43,017 nt of DNA from Thermoanaerobaculaceae bacterium (GCA_025456225.1 JALOLB010000003.1:1-43017); one strand, 5' to 3'. Positions 18,275 to 27,864 are shown, counted from the stretch's first letter. The notes: a model not told the origin generated them from the sequence alone. Made by a program: numbers and translations.

Positions 18275-21200
18275 TCACCTTCCCTCACCCTCGGACGGCT
18301 CCTCGCCGCCCTCGGGCTCCTCCGACTCCTCGTCGAACGTCTCCTCGTCCTCACCTTCGGTCTCGGGCGCCACCGACGGCGTCTCCTCCTCGGGCTCGCC
18401 GCGGGCGGCCCGCAGGTAGTGCCGGACGACCTCCTCGGGCGGCCCGCTCGACGGGGGCACCAATCCCACCACTGCCGGGCGCGCTCGCAGCGCCCCGCCG
18501 CCGGCGGGGGCGTGGAGGACCACGACGTAGGCGCCCGGCCCAAGCCGCGGCATCATCGCCGTGCCGGTGCCGAGCGGCGTGCCGGCGGCATCCAGGAGCG
18601 TGGCCTCGACCACGTCCTTCTCGGCCCGCACCCCGACGCCCACCGGCCCGGCCGTGGTGACGGTGAAGCCGAACCCGCGGGACTGGCCGGGGGCCAGCAG
18701 CACTTCGGGACCCAGCCCCTCGCCCACCGCCACGAGGGGGCTTGCCGTGACCTCCAGCTCGCCGATGAGGACCGAGCTGTCAAGAGGCCGCAGGCGGACC
18801 TCCACGAGCTCCGGTCCGGCCAGGACGTCGAGGTCGAGGGCCTGGGGATGCAGCGCGATCCGGGTGCCGCTCGTCGTGGTCACCCGGGAGACCACCGGCG
18901 TGGCCGAGCGCAGGTGCACAAGGCCGCGGAGGCCGGGGTCGACCTCCAGGGCCGTCTCCGCGCCCTCGAGAGTCACCACGGCCGGTATCTGGACCGGCAA
19001 GGTGGGCGGGCCGCTCGGGCCGCCCCAGAGGACGGACGCATCCCCGGTGTCCGGCTCGAGCCAGGCCATGACCCGGCCCGGGCCATGGGGGATCAGGAGG
19101 GTGCCTCCGGCGCCCGCCGGGAGGCCGTCGCCGCGATGGACCCGACCATCGGCACCGACCAGGACCGCAGCCCCGTTCACCCCCCGCACCCGGACGCGGC
19201 GCTGATCCGAGGGCGGCACGGCGACGCGCAGCGTCCCCGCGGCGGGCTGGACGAGGATGAGGGGCCTGGCGGGATCGAGCCGGGCCGGGCTTCCGTCCAG
19301 CAGGGCGGTCGCCGAGAACGCCCCCGGCTCGGGACCCACTCTCGCGAGCAGGAGTCGACCGCCGACCGAGAGCGCCATCTCGCTGATCGACTCCCGGCCC
19401 CAGTGCACGCCCGTGACCTGGCCATCGCGCACCGTCAACCCGACGACACCGGGCGCCAGTGCCACCAGGAGCCTGCCCTCCCGGGCCGGCAGGTCGTAGG
19501 CCAGCACCTGCCCCGGCCCGACCTCTCCGGTCGTCAGTCCGATGAGGGGCGTGGCCGGTGGCACGCTGAGCCGGATCACCCGCACGCGGACGTCCAGCGG
19601 GCGTTCCCCGCCCTCGCCATCCCAGACCTCCAGGACCTGGGGCGGCTCGCCGACGGCGGCGGTGGCGGCAGCCTGGGCGGCGACGGCGACGACCCGGTCG
19701 ACCGCACCCTCCCCGGTGCTGCCCTGCAGCAGGCGCGCCACCGGCTGGCCGGCCGACGAGACGACGTGCGCAAGCCAGAGGCCGGCGGTCCCTTTACCGA
19801 GGTCGACCCGCAGCCGCTCTCCGGCCGGTGCGGTGAGGGGCAGCTCCCGGCCATCCGCAGCCAGCGCGAGACGCTCCCCGCGGACCCGGGCGCCGGCCTG
19901 ACCGAGCACCCAGAGTCGGTCGCCGGTCACCACGGCCAGACCCCGCTCGGCGGGCTCGGCGGCGCCTCCGGCAGCACCGCTCCACACCAATCCGCCCTCG
20001 GCCTCGAGGCGCAGCACCCCCGGCCGTCGCACGGTCACAGCGAGCGCGCCGACGGAGGGGTCGCTCCCGGGCACGGCTGCCATCGCGGCGCCGCCGGAGA
20101 GCTTGCTCTCGTCAACCTTGGCCGGGACCACGGCGGCGGCGCGCACGGTCACCGGCAGCCCCCGCTGGTCCGCCGACCACACGCGCAGGCGCAGCCTGGC
20201 GTTCGCGGGGATCGGCATGCCGAGCCGGACGTCCCGTCCCACCTGGCGGGCGAGGGGTTTCCAGGTTCCCTTCAGCTCCTGCTCCACCCCGACGCCGACC
20301 GCCTCGCCGCTGCGCAGGGTGACGACCAGCAGCTCGGCGCCCGGCGGCAGCGTCAGGGGCACCAGATGGGCGGTGTCGCCGGTCGTGATCTCCCGGCTGC
20401 CGGGCAGCGTCCACGCCGCCTCCTCGACCTCGGAGCGCGTCGTCATGCGGACGAGGGACGTCCCGCCGCTGATCCCGACCGGGTCCACGTGCAGGTCGTA
20501 CCGGCCCGGGGTGAGCTGGGTGGCGATGTGGAAGTTCCAGTCGTCGGAGCGGTCGTCGCTCCTGGCCAGGCTCCGCCCGTCGGCAGCGCCAAGCTCGGCG
20601 CGCACGTCGGTGCCGCCGAACGACGAGAGCTCGACCATGCCCGCTGCCCCCACCGAGACCTTCAGGATGCCTGGGATACGGATGCTCCGCGTCTGACCCG
20701 GCAGCAGCTCGAGGGGATGCACCATGACCGTGTACGGGACCCGGTTGTTGGGTCGTCCAGACGTCACCCGCAGCTCATAGCGACCGGCCGGCAGCCCCGT
20801 GAGCAGCCCCTTGCCGGGCTTCGTGCGGTCGAGCACCTCATCCTCTCCGGCACGGACCAGCTCCCCCGTCATCTCTCCGGAGAGCGTCACCCCAACGGTC
20901 GCCATCGCCGGCAGCTCGAAGCGCCAGATGTCGGGGAGCCGCTGGGCATCGCCTTCCGGCTCCAGCCAGAGGTGCTCCACCTCGCGGTCGAGGGGCAGGT
21001 GATGAGGGCCGTGCCCCGCGAAGCGAAGCGGCGGCACGATGGGCTCCAGCACGGTCAGACGGCGGCTTGGAACCGGGCCCGGAAGCAGCACCAGCCGGTA
21101 GCCGCCGGCGTCGAACGCCCGCGCGAGCTCCGCGGTGCCACCCGGAGCCACGAGTGGCCACGCCTCCGCGTCCTCGAGCCGGCACGTCGAGGGCTGGCGC

Positions 21201-23551
21201 AGGCCGAAGCTGCGCAGGGTGTAGTCGGCCCGCTCGGGGATCCCGAAGGTGTAGAGCACCCCCTCGCCCTCCCCCAGGGTGACCCGGGCGGGGAGGCCGG
21301 GCAGCAGCACGCCACCCTCGCGCAGGGTCGTCGGGACGAGACGGACCCCGAGGTGCCCCGCGGACCGACCCTCGGCGCGCACCGTGAGCTGGTAGTCACC
21401 CTCCCGCAGGTACTGCTGGATGAGGAAGTTCCGGCCGACACCGTTGGACTCCTGGGCGTCCAGGGAGGTGATGACCCGGGAGCGCAGGGTGCCCGCGGTC
21501 TCGAGCAGGCCGGAGGTCTCCAGGCGATACAGCCCCGGGGCGTCGACCTTCACCAGGAAGGTGCGGCTGCCGCGGCGCTCGAGGTCGAAGAGCTGAGGTG
21601 TGTCGGCCTGCAGCACCGGGTACTGCGGGAGCCCCGCCAGCACGGCGTCCGGGATCGGGGGAAGAGGCGTGGACGCCTGCAACCGCTCGGGCTCCAGCGC
21701 CAGCGCGCCGACCACGGTGGCGGTGCCGGGGTTCCGCACTGCCACGGTGTGCGCCCCAGCGGCGGCCGCGGCGGTGCTCGTCCAGCCGGCACCGTCCAGG
21801 CGCAACTCCAGCCGGCTGCCGTCCTCGGCCACGGCCCCCAGGGTGCCTGCCTCGGGGACCTCGAAGGGCACCTCCAGCTCCTCGCCGGGCTTGAGGACGA
21901 GGGGCAGGGCCTCCCGGAGGTCCAGGGGCAGGTGGCGCAGCACGAGGCCGGCGCTCACGCCCGGTTGTCGGTTGAGGAAGACCGTGTACTGGCTACCGTT
22001 ATCCAGGGCGAGCTTCGGGAGCTGCGCCGCGCCCTGCACAGCCCGCAGCGCATCCTGGGGGTGGTCGAGGAGGGCGAGGTTGAGCGCCATCGCCCCGACG
22101 TCGCGCACCACGAAGTCGAGGATCCCCTGCTTCTCGGGGCGGGCCGTGAGGACGTACAGGCCGGCGTCCAGGTTCCAGGTGGTGCCGGAGGGCTTGAACG
22201 GAGGCGGCTCGTAGCGGGCGGGCCGGGTGGTGAGGAACGGCTCGAAGCGGAAGCGGGCGTCGGCGCCGCGGGAGAGGATCTCGTAGGCGCCGGTGTCTGT
22301 GACGCGCACGAACACGGTCAGCTCCTCCAGGAGGTTGCAGCGGCGCAGGAGCCCGTGGCCCGGGCCGAGAGGGACGGCCCGGTCGGCGAAGGCCTCGCGG
22401 TCCGGTGGCTGGCCGAGGCGCTGGCGCTGCACGATCGCCGTGGCATCCACCGAGTCCTGGGGGGTGCCGCCGTGCACCGAGGACAGCCAGTGGTCGCCGC
22501 TCTCCCGGAAGGAGTACTCCCAGCGCTTCACGAAGTGCTGCAGGACATAGGGTTGACCCGCTTCCCCACGCACCGTGACGAGGTGATGGCCGTCAGTGGT
22601 CGCGACACGCAGCTCGGCCACCGGCGGGACCGTCTTCTTGTCGATGGCGGCCACGGCGCTGGCCGACCCATAGGGCGTCTCGTCCGAGTAGTCGGTCACC
22701 CCCAGCTCGGCAGTGCGGGCCTCGGGCAGCTCGATCCGGAAGAAGGTTGCCGTGCCCGGCACCAGGAAGCGGTCGATCCCGAACGGGCCCACCTCGTAGC
22801 GCCGGCGCAGCGCCTCCGGCAGCGACGGCACGCCCCAGCGCAGGTGGAACGGCCGGGCCTCGCCGCCCGCCGCCCAGGGTTGCCCGGGGCCGCCGTAGGC
22901 GGTGAGCAGGTAGAGCCCGGGCTCCAGCCGCGTGACCAGCCGGCAGGCCAGCAACGGCTGCCCCTTGCGCGGCTCGACGACCTCCCGGTCGGGCTCGGAC
23001 GCCTCCAGCCAGACCCCGTCCCGCCACAGGCGCAGGTCGGCGAGGTGCCGGCCGGCCGCCTCGAACGCCACGTGGCGCGCCGCCTCGATCGACACCCACC
23101 AGGAGCGCTGCTCGATGTCACCCAGCTCGGCCGAGACGAGCTTGTGCTCGACGAGCAGAGACGCCTGGGGTGTGTGCAGCTCGGTGAACGGGCGCACCGA
23201 GAGGGTGGCCTCGCCGCTCGCCGACGGGTGGCCCTCCACCAGCAGCTTGACCTGCCCCCGGTCCAGGAAGACGTCCAGGCGGCCGTCCGCCTCCCCGGGG
23301 GTGCCGCGCGCCGCCCCCGGCCCGGCCATGCGATCGACGAGCTGTAGGGCGACCCCCTGCTTGCTCGTCGCAGCGATGGCGTAGCGGCCGAACGCGAAGG
23401 TCGACGCGATGGCGCTGTGCCGGCCCGCGGCCGGCACCCGGTCCGGCTGGACGGTGGGGGCTGGCGGGGGCTCGGTGGCGGCCACGGGCAGGGCGGCGCT
23501 CACCAGCAGGGTGGCGAGCAGACCGGTGTGGAGTCGTGATCTGGCTGGCAT
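18275..23551 (-). CDS. Giant exported beta-rich protein of unknown function, upstream of A2M
   Basis: Protein of 1758 aa from ATG 23551 (GAGGTGAG upstream); the ORF track start lies 93 codons further up and is not supported. A clear signal peptide (MPARSRLHTGLLATLLVSAALPVAA) sends it to the periplasm or beyond. No catalytic domain is recognised. At least eight segments share an '[APE]GxYxL' turn-strand pattern (AGLYVLTARP, PGLYRLETSG, EGDYQLTVRA, AGGYRLVLLP, AGRYELRVTS, PGRYDLHVDP, PGAYVVVLHA), as in PPC-like beta-sandwich repeats, so it is probably a string of such domains. The last ~40 residues are strongly acidic (EEETPSVAPETEGEDEETFDEE). It ends about 6 bp before the A2M start, which points to translational coupling and a shared role with A2M and PbpC. 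A TAGAGT box (23621-23616) is a candidate -10. Confidence 0.85.
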   Translation of the reverse strand: MPARSRLHTGLLATLLVSAALPVAATEPPPAPTVQPDRVPAAGRHSAIASTFAFGRYAIAATSKQGVALQLVDRMAGPGAARGTPGEADGRLDVFLDRGQVKLLVEGHPSASGEATLSVRPFTELHTPQASLLVEHKLVSAELGDIEQRSWWVSIEAARHVAFEAAGRHLADLRLWRDGVWLEASEPDREVVEPRKGQPLLACRLVTRLEPGLYLLTAYGGPGQPWAAGGEARPFHLRWGVPSLPEALRRRYEVGPFGIDRFLVPGTATFFRIELPEARTAELGVTDYSDETPYGSASAVAAIDKKTVPPVAELRVATTDGHHLVTVRGEAGQPYVLQHFVKRWEYSFRESGDHWLSSVHGGTPQDSVDATAIVQRQRLGQPPDREAFADRAVPLGPGHGLLRRCNLLEELTVFVRVTDTGAYEILSRGADARFRFEPFLTTRPARYEPPPFKPSGTTWNLDAGLYVLTARPEKQGILDFVVRDVGAMALNLALLDHPQDALRAVQGAAQLPKLALDNGSQYTVFLNRQPGVSAGLVLRHLPLDLREALPLVLKPGEELEVPFEVPEAGTLGAVAEDGSRLELRLDGAGWTSTAAAAAGAHTVAVRNPGTATVVGALALEPERLQASTPLPPIPDAVLAGLPQYPVLQADTPQLFDLERRGSRTFLVKVDAPGLYRLETSGLLETAGTLRSRVITSLDAQESNGVGRNFLIQQYLREGDYQLTVRAEGRSAGHLGVRLVPTTLREGGVLLPGLPARVTLGEGEGVLYTFGIPERADYTLRSFGLRQPSTCRLEDAEAWPLVAPGGTAELARAFDAGGYRLVLLPGPVPSRRLTVLEPIVPPLRFAGHGPHHLPLDREVEHLWLEPEGDAQRLPDIWRFELPAMATVGVTLSGEMTGELVRAGEDEVLDRTKPGKGLLTGLPAGRYELRVTSGRPNNRVPYTVMVHPLELLPGQTRSIRIPGILKVSVGAAGMVELSSFGGTDVRAELGAADGRSLARSDDRSDDWNFHIATQLTPGRYDLHVDPVGISGGTSLVRMTTRSEVEEAAWTLPGSREITTGDTAHLVPLTLPPGAELLVVTLRSGEAVGVGVEQELKGTWKPLARQVGRDVRLGMPIPANARLRLRVWSADQRGLPVTVRAAAVVPAKVDESKLSGGAAMAAVPGSDPSVGALAVTVRRPGVLRLEAEGGLVWSGAAGGAAEPAERGLAVVTGDRLWVLGQAGARVRGERLALAADGRELPLTAPAGERLRVDLGKGTAGLWLAHVVSSAGQPVARLLQGSTGEGAVDRVVAVAAQAAATAAVGEPPQVLEVWDGEGGERPLDVRVRVIRLSVPPATPLIGLTTGEVGPGQVLAYDLPAREGRLLVALAPGVVGLTVRDGQVTGVHWGRESISEMALSVGGRLLLARVGPEPGAFSATALLDGSPARLDPARPLILVQPAAGTLRVAVPPSDQRRVRVRGVNGAAVLVGADGRVHRGDGLPAGAGGTLLIPHGPGRVMAWLEPDTGDASVLWGGPSGPPTLPVQIPAVVTLEGAETALEVDPGLRGLVHLRSATPVVSRVTTTSGTRIALHPQALDLDVLAGPELVEVRLRPLDSSVLIGELEVTASPLVAVGEGLGPEVLLAPGQSRGFGFTVTTAGPVGVGVRAEKDVVEATLLDAAGTPLGTGTAMMPRLGPGAYVVVLHAPAGGGALRARPAVVGLVPPSSGPPEEVVRHYLRAARGEPEEETPSVAPETEGEDEETFDEESEEPEGGEEPSEGEGR

Positions 23552-23757
23552 GGGGCTCACCTCGCGCGGGCTGGACGGCCCAACTTCCTGGCGGGCATCA
23601 GATCGTGCTGCGGCCACTCTAGCATGGGGTCGGGGCGTGCCCGGTGGCGCGCCGGCCGACCTCCGATCGTCGTGCGTGGCCCGTATGCTCACGCGACCCA
23701 GACTCGGTGCCGTGGATGGACGAAGTGTGGAGGGTTCGTGGAGGAGAGGTGCAGGAA

Positions 23758-24567
23758 TCAGGCGAGCAGCTCGGGGGCGATATCGAGGTCGGCGACCCAC
23801 TCGGCGGGCCCCGCCAGGCGCACCGGGCACGACGGGGCCATCCCGTCAGGGGTCACCAGCAGCTCCCGGCCGGACGCGGTGATGACGCGGATTGGCGGGT
23901 CGAGCCACCCCTCGGCGACCGCCACGAGGGCGGATGCCACGTCACCCGAGCCGCACGAGAGGGTCTCGCCCTCCACTCCGCGCTCGAACGACCTGGCGTG
24001 CAGGGCGCCCTCGCCGACCCGCACGAAAGTGACGTTGGCGCCGCCGGGAGGCAGGTCGGGGTGGGCGCGCAGCGCCGGGGCGAGGGGGCCGAGAGACCTG
24101 TCCCCGAAGTCGGGCCACCGCACGGGGACCACCAGATGGGGCACGCCCACGACCAGGTAGCGTGCCCGGACCTTCTCGCCGGCCGCGAGCAGCTCCTGCC
24201 AGGGATGCACCGCGGCGGGGGCGGGCAGCGCGAGCTCGACCTCGCGGGCGTCCACCCGGGCCGGGACGGTGCCGAAGCCGGTGTGGAGCCGCATATCGGC
24301 CCATCCCCAGCGCAACGAGGCGAAGCGTGCCGCACACCTGGTGCCGTTGGCGCAGAACGTGGCGAGGGAGCCGTCGCTGTTCCAGTAGGCGACCCGGGCC
24401 TCGTGGTCGCCACAGGGCGTGACGAGGAGCACGCCGTCGGCCCCCACGCCCAGGCGCCGGTGACACAGGCGGGCGACCAGCCCCGGCAGGCGCTCCTCCG
24501 GGGGCTCGAGGGAGCCGTCGAGGAGGAGGAAGTCGTTGCCGGCGCCGTGCAGCTTGGAGGCCCTCAC
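23758..24567 (-). CDS. dapF: Diaminopimelate epimerase
   Basis: Protein of 269 aa, the usual length. It converts LL- to meso-diaminopimelate for lysine and murein synthesis in the cytoplasm. The N-terminal HGAGNDF motif, the first catalytic Cys in FCANGTRC and the second in ETLSCGSGD are all present, as required for the two-thiol mechanism. The GTG start overlaps the upstream lipoprotein stop by 4 bp (GTGA), so translation is coupled. The ~200 bp between its stop and the giant exported-protein gene contains only a candidate -10 box. Confidence 0.96.
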   Translation of the reverse strand: MRASKLHGAGNDFLLLDGSLEPPEERLPGLVARLCHRRLGVGADGVLLVTPCGDHEARVAYWNSDGSLATFCANGTRCAARFASLRWGWADMRLHTGFGTVPARVDAREVELALPAPAAVHPWQELLAAGEKVRARYLVVGVPHLVVPVRWPDFGDRSLGPLAPALRAHPDLPPGGANVTFVRVGEGALHARSFERGVEGETLSCGSGDVASALVAVAEGWLDPPIRVITASGRELLVTPDGMAPSCPVRLAGPAEWVADLDIAPELLA

Positions 24568-25592
24568 CGGGCGCCCCGCACGGTGCAGTACACGGGGTCC
24601 GACTCGTTGCCGACGGCGTCCACGACCTTCACCGCGTACTCGGCCTCGCCGGCCGGGGGTTTCTCGTCGGTGTACTGGGGCTCCCGACCGTCGTCGATGA
24701 GGTGGACCCAGAGGGTGCCCTGCTTGCGGAAGACCCGGTACAGCGCCTTCGGCTCGGGGCTGGGGTCCCAGCGGAGCTGCGCGATATCGCCCTCGGGCAG
24801 GCAGATGAGGTTCTGCACGGGCGGTGGAGGGTAGATGTCCGGGTAGGCCAGACGGACCTCGGGGCCCGGTGGCCCCCACACCCGGTCGACGACGGCCCGG
24901 ACACGGTACACCCAGGTGGCGTTGAGCCTGGCGGTCGTGTCGAGGAAGGCTCCGGAGGCGAGCCCCTCGGCTGCAACCTCCCAGGCCTGGGTGGCCGCCT
25001 CCCGGCGCTCGACCAGGTAACCCGCACCCTCGCTTGTCTGCCACGTCAGGGCGATACCGGTCGGGCCTGCCGTGGCCTGGGCACCCTGCACGGCCGCTGG
25101 CACCGCCTTGACCTGCCAGGAGGCGATGTTCGAGAGCGCCGAGGGCGTGCCGTCCCGGCGGCGCGAGCGCACGGCGTACCAGAACGTCGGCTGGGACTGA
25201 CCGGCCTGGACCTGGGGGAGTGGATCGCGCAGCTCGAGCCGGGAGCCGCGCGTTGCGGCCTCCAGCATCGGGCCCTCCAGGCGCTCGATGAGCCGGCCGC
25301 GGCCGAGCATGAGCTGCCGCCGCAGCTCGACCCCGGAGGCACCGGTCCCCACCTGCTCCTGGCCCGGGGGTACGTCCAGCTTCCAGACCTCCACCCGTCC
25401 CAGGTCCACGAGCTGCCGGCCGGCCCGGGTCAGTTGCGGGTACGACCAGGCGAGGACCGCCTCGGCTCCCTCCTGGTGGACGGTGAGATCGGTCGTGGTC
25501 TCGGGCACCTCGATGATGGGAGGCAGGGGATCGCCCTTCCGGCCGCACCCGCCCAGGCCGAGCAAGGCGATCAAGATGGCGGCAAGGAGCAA
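24564..25592 (-). CDS. Fibronectin type III lipoprotein with LptM-like N-terminus
   Basis: About 342 aa from a TTG at 25592. The start is unsure because the upstream coding space is made of repeats; TTG 25661 is the next in-frame option. The hydrophobic stretch ALLLAAILIALLGLGG ends in the lipobox LGGC, so the mature protein is a lipoprotein starting CGRKGDPLPP. That resembles the CGxKGPLxxPP start of LptM (YifL), which in E. coli is also encoded just before dapF. Behind it are about three fibronectin type III-like domains (TTTDLTVHQ...AVLAWSYP; GIALTWQTSEGAGYLVERR; AQLRWDPSPEPKALYRVFRK). Fn3 modules bind protein or polysaccharide; the exact role is unknown. It overlaps dapF by 4 bp. Confidence 0.8.
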   Translation of the reverse strand: MLLAAILIALLGLGGCGRKGDPLPPIIEVPETTTDLTVHQEGAEAVLAWSYPQLTRAGRQLVDLGRVEVWKLDVPPGQEQVGTGASGVELRRQLMLGRGRLIERLEGPMLEAATRGSRLELRDPLPQVQAGQSQPTFWYAVRSRRRDGTPSALSNIASWQVKAVPAAVQGAQATAGPTGIALTWQTSEGAGYLVERREAATQAWEVAAEGLASGAFLDTTARLNATWVYRVRAVVDRVWGPPGPEVRLAYPDIYPPPPVQNLICLPEGDIAQLRWDPSPEPKALYRVFRKQGTLWVHLIDDGREPQYTDEKPPAGEAEYAVKVVDAVGNESDPVYCTVRGAR

Positions 25593-25595
25593 GGC

Positions 25596-25922
25596 TTGGG
25601 GTCCGGGGTCCGGGGTCCGGGGTCCGGCCTCCCCCCCTCCCGGTCGAGAGTCGAGAGTCAAGAGTCCAGAGCCCTCCCGCCCCCGGGATCCGACCGCCCG
25701 CCCTCCGCGTCGAGAGTCGAGAGTCGAGAGTTGAGAGTTCCCCCGCCCTGGTAGGTCCAGCCGTCCCGGCCCTTCGCATCGGGCTGGTTCCGGAGGAATG
25801 CTGGTGTGGCGGAGCAGTTTCGGAACACTCGGCAGGCAGGGCTTGCATTGGTGCATGGCTTTCGACCTTTGGTTCCCGGCTTTCACCTTTCGACTCTCAA
25901 CTCTCGACTCTCGACTGACTTC
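25596..25922. repeat. Repeat island with GGGGTCC and GAGAGTC heptad arrays
   Basis: This ~330-bp stretch between hslU and the Fn3 lipoprotein contains four exact tandem GGGGTCC heptads (25598-25625). Two GAGAGTC-type arrays follow (about 25643-25672, preceded by CCTCCCGG, and 25708-25741). A reverse-oriented array (25888-25919, ACTCTCAACTCTCGACTCTC) ends almost at the hslU stop. The ~145 bp between the arms holds no gene I recognise. The arms could form a long hairpin and may attenuate transcription out of hslVU. Confidence 0.85.
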
Positions 25923-27237
25923 AGAGGATGTAGCGGGCGAGGTCCTCGCGGCCGAGCAGCGGAGCGAGGGCCGCGCGTACCCCGGCGGCGTCGAGCACGA
26001 CGCGCGTGCCGCGGCGCTCGGAGGCCGAGAACGAGGTGTCCTCGAGGACCCGCTCCATCACCGTCGTGAGGCGGCGGGCACCGATGTTCTCGCCGCTGCG
26101 ATTGAGCTCGGCGGCGATGCGCGCGAGCTCGGCGCTCGCCTCGGGCGCGACCTCCAGCTCGACCCCCTCGGTGGCGAGCAGCGCCATGTGCTGCTTGAGC
26201 AGGGCGTGCTCCGGCTCGGTGAGGATGCGCAGCAGGTCCCCCTCGGAGAGGGCCTCGAGCTGGACGCGAACCGGGAAGCGTCCCTGCAGCTCGGGGATGA
26301 GGTCGGAGGGCTTCGAGACGTGGAAGGCGCCGGCGGCGATGAAGAGCACGTGGTCGGTGCTCACGGCGCCGTAGCGGGTGGTGACCGTGGTGCCCTCCAC
26401 GAGGGGCAGGAGGTCCCGCTGCACCCCTTCCCGCGAGACGTCGGGGCCGCTGCCGGTCTGGCCGCGGCCGGCGATCTTGTCGATCTCGTCCAGGAACACG
26501 ATGCCGCTTTCCTGGGCGCGCGACACCGCCTCGCGCTCCACCTCGCCCCGGTCCACCAGGCGCTCGACCTCCTCGGCCTCCAGCACCGCACGCGCCTGGG
26601 CCACCGACATGCGCCGCCGCTCGCGTTTCTGAAAGGCGCCGCCGAGGGCGTCCCGGAGGTTCATCTCCAGGGTCTCCATGCCCTGCCCGCCGAAGAGGTT
26701 GATGGAGGGCATGCGGGTCTCCGCGACCTCCACCTCCACCTCCCGGTCCTCGAGCTGCCTCTCGCGCAGCATGCGGCGCAGCGCCCGCCGGGACTCCTCG
26801 CGGTCGGTCCCGGCCTGACCGGGCAGCAGGAGGTCCAGGAGGCGGTCCTCGGCGGCGCGATGGGCGGCCACCTTGACGCGCTCCGAGCGCTCGCTCCGCA
26901 CCATGCCGATGGCCGCCTCCACGAGGTCGCGGACGATCGAGTCGACGTCCCGCCCGACGTAGCCGACCTCGGTGAACTTGGAGGCCTCGACCTTGACGAA
27001 CGGGGCGCTCGCCAGCCGCGCCAGGCGGCGGGCGATCTCGGTCTTGCCCACCCCGGTGGGGCCGATGAGGATGAGGTTGGCGGGGGTGACCTCGCGACGC
27101 AGCTCCTCGGGGAGCTGCTGCCGGCGCCAGCGGGTGCGCAGGGCGATGGCGACGGCGCGCTTCGCGGCCTGCTGGCCGACGATGTAGCGGTCCAGATCGC
27201 TGACGATCTCGCGGGGGGTCAGCACGAGCTGGCTCAT
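25921..27237 (-). CDS. hslU: ATP-dependent protease ATPase subunit HslU
   Basis: Protein of 438 aa. It is the AAA+ unfoldase ring that feeds substrates to HslV in the cytoplasm. Seen are [16 protein letters not shown], Walker A GPTGVGKT, the pore-loop region [18 protein letters not shown], a variable I-domain (~110-215), Walker [14 protein letters not shown], and the C-terminal ARYIL that inserts into HslV to activate it. The ATG overlaps the hslV stop by 4 bp (ATGA). The ORF track extends the frame far upstream through hslV in another frame; that extension is rejected. Confidence 0.98.
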   Translation of the reverse strand: MSQLVLTPREIVSDLDRYIVGQQAAKRAVAIALRTRWRRQQLPEELRREVTPANLILIGPTGVGKTEIARRLARLASAPFVKVEASKFTEVGYVGRDVDSIVRDLVEAAIGMVRSERSERVKVAAHRAAEDRLLDLLLPGQAGTDREESRRALRRMLRERQLEDREVEVEVAETRMPSINLFGGQGMETLEMNLRDALGGAFQKRERRRMSVAQARAVLEAEEVERLVDRGEVEREAVSRAQESGIVFLDEIDKIAGRGQTGSGPDVSREGVQRDLLPLVEGTTVTTRYGAVSTDHVLFIAAGAFHVSKPSDLIPELQGRFPVRVQLEALSEGDLLRILTEPEHALLKQHMALLATEGVELEVAPEASAELARIAAELNRSGENIGARRLTTVMERVLEDTSFSASERRGTRVVLDAAGVRAALAPLLGREDLARYIL

Positions 27238-27773
27238 GAGGCCACCTCGACGCTGATGTGGTCGTTGGTGTAGAGGTCGATGGCGGAGGCGATGCGGAGC
27301 GCCTCGCGGGCGATCTCCGGCGCCGGCAGGGCGGTGTGTGCGACGAGCGCGCGGGAGGCCGCCAGCGCCGCGGCGCCACCGGAGCCGATCGCCAGCACCC
27401 CGTCGTCCGGGGCGATGACCTCGCCCGACCCGGAGAGGAGCAGCAGCGCATCGCGGTCGGCGACGATCATCATTGCCTCGAGGTGGCGCAGCGCCCGGTC
27501 GGTGCGCCAGTCGCGGGCCAGCTCCACGGCGGCCCGCTCGAGGTTGCCGGCGAACTCCTCGAGCTTGGTCTCGAAGCGCGTGAAGAGGGCCAGGGCGTCG
27601 GCCACCGAGCCCGCGAACCCGGCCACCACGCGGCCGCCGCCCAGGCGCCGCAGCTTCGAGGCGCCGTGCTTGAGGACCGTCGTGCCGAACGTCACCTGCC
27701 CGTCGCAGGCCACGGCCGTGATGCCGTCGCGGCGCACCGCGCAGATCGTCGTGTGGTGCCAGGCAGGTGTCAT
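27234..27773 (-). CDS. hslV: ATP-dependent protease catalytic subunit HslV
   Basis: Protein of 179 aa, the proteasome-beta-like peptidase of the HslUV complex. A short propeptide (MTPAWHH) precedes the catalytic N-terminal threonine in [10 protein letters not shown]. Other conserved parts are [24 protein letters not shown] and the [14 protein letters not shown] segment. The ATG at 27773 follows GGAGGTG at good spacing; the track's GTG four codons earlier is less likely. It is the first gene of the hslVU pair and is divergent from the EamA transporter gene. Confidence 0.97.
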   Translation of the reverse strand: MTPAWHHTTICAVRRDGITAVACDGQVTFGTTVLKHGASKLRRLGGGRVVAGFAGSVADALALFTRFETKLEEFAGNLERAAVELARDWRTDRALRHLEAMMIVADRDALLLLSGSGEVIAPDDGVLAIGSGGAAALAASRALVAHTALPAPEIAREALRIASAIDLYTNDHISVEVAS

Positions 27774-27864
27774 GTCCACCTCCACGAGCAGGGTAGCAAA
27801 CCGCCGCGCAACCGGAGGAGCGGCGCGGGCGTATGCTTACGGGCCGGTCGGGAGGCCGGCCTGC

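Noticed and set aside
13260-23347. Very long plus-strand ORFs (1654 aa at 13260-18224 and 1702 aa at 18239-23347)
   Set aside because: They are antisense shadows of the A2M and giant genes. Their translations are low-complexity Gly/Arg/His/Glu-rich text typical of GC-rich reverse frames, without domains or ribosome sites.
24702-25754. 350-aa plus-strand ORF over the Fn3 lipoprotein
   Set aside because: Antisense shadow in a GC-rich region; the minus strand has the coherent lipoprotein with lipobox and 4-bp overlap with dapF.
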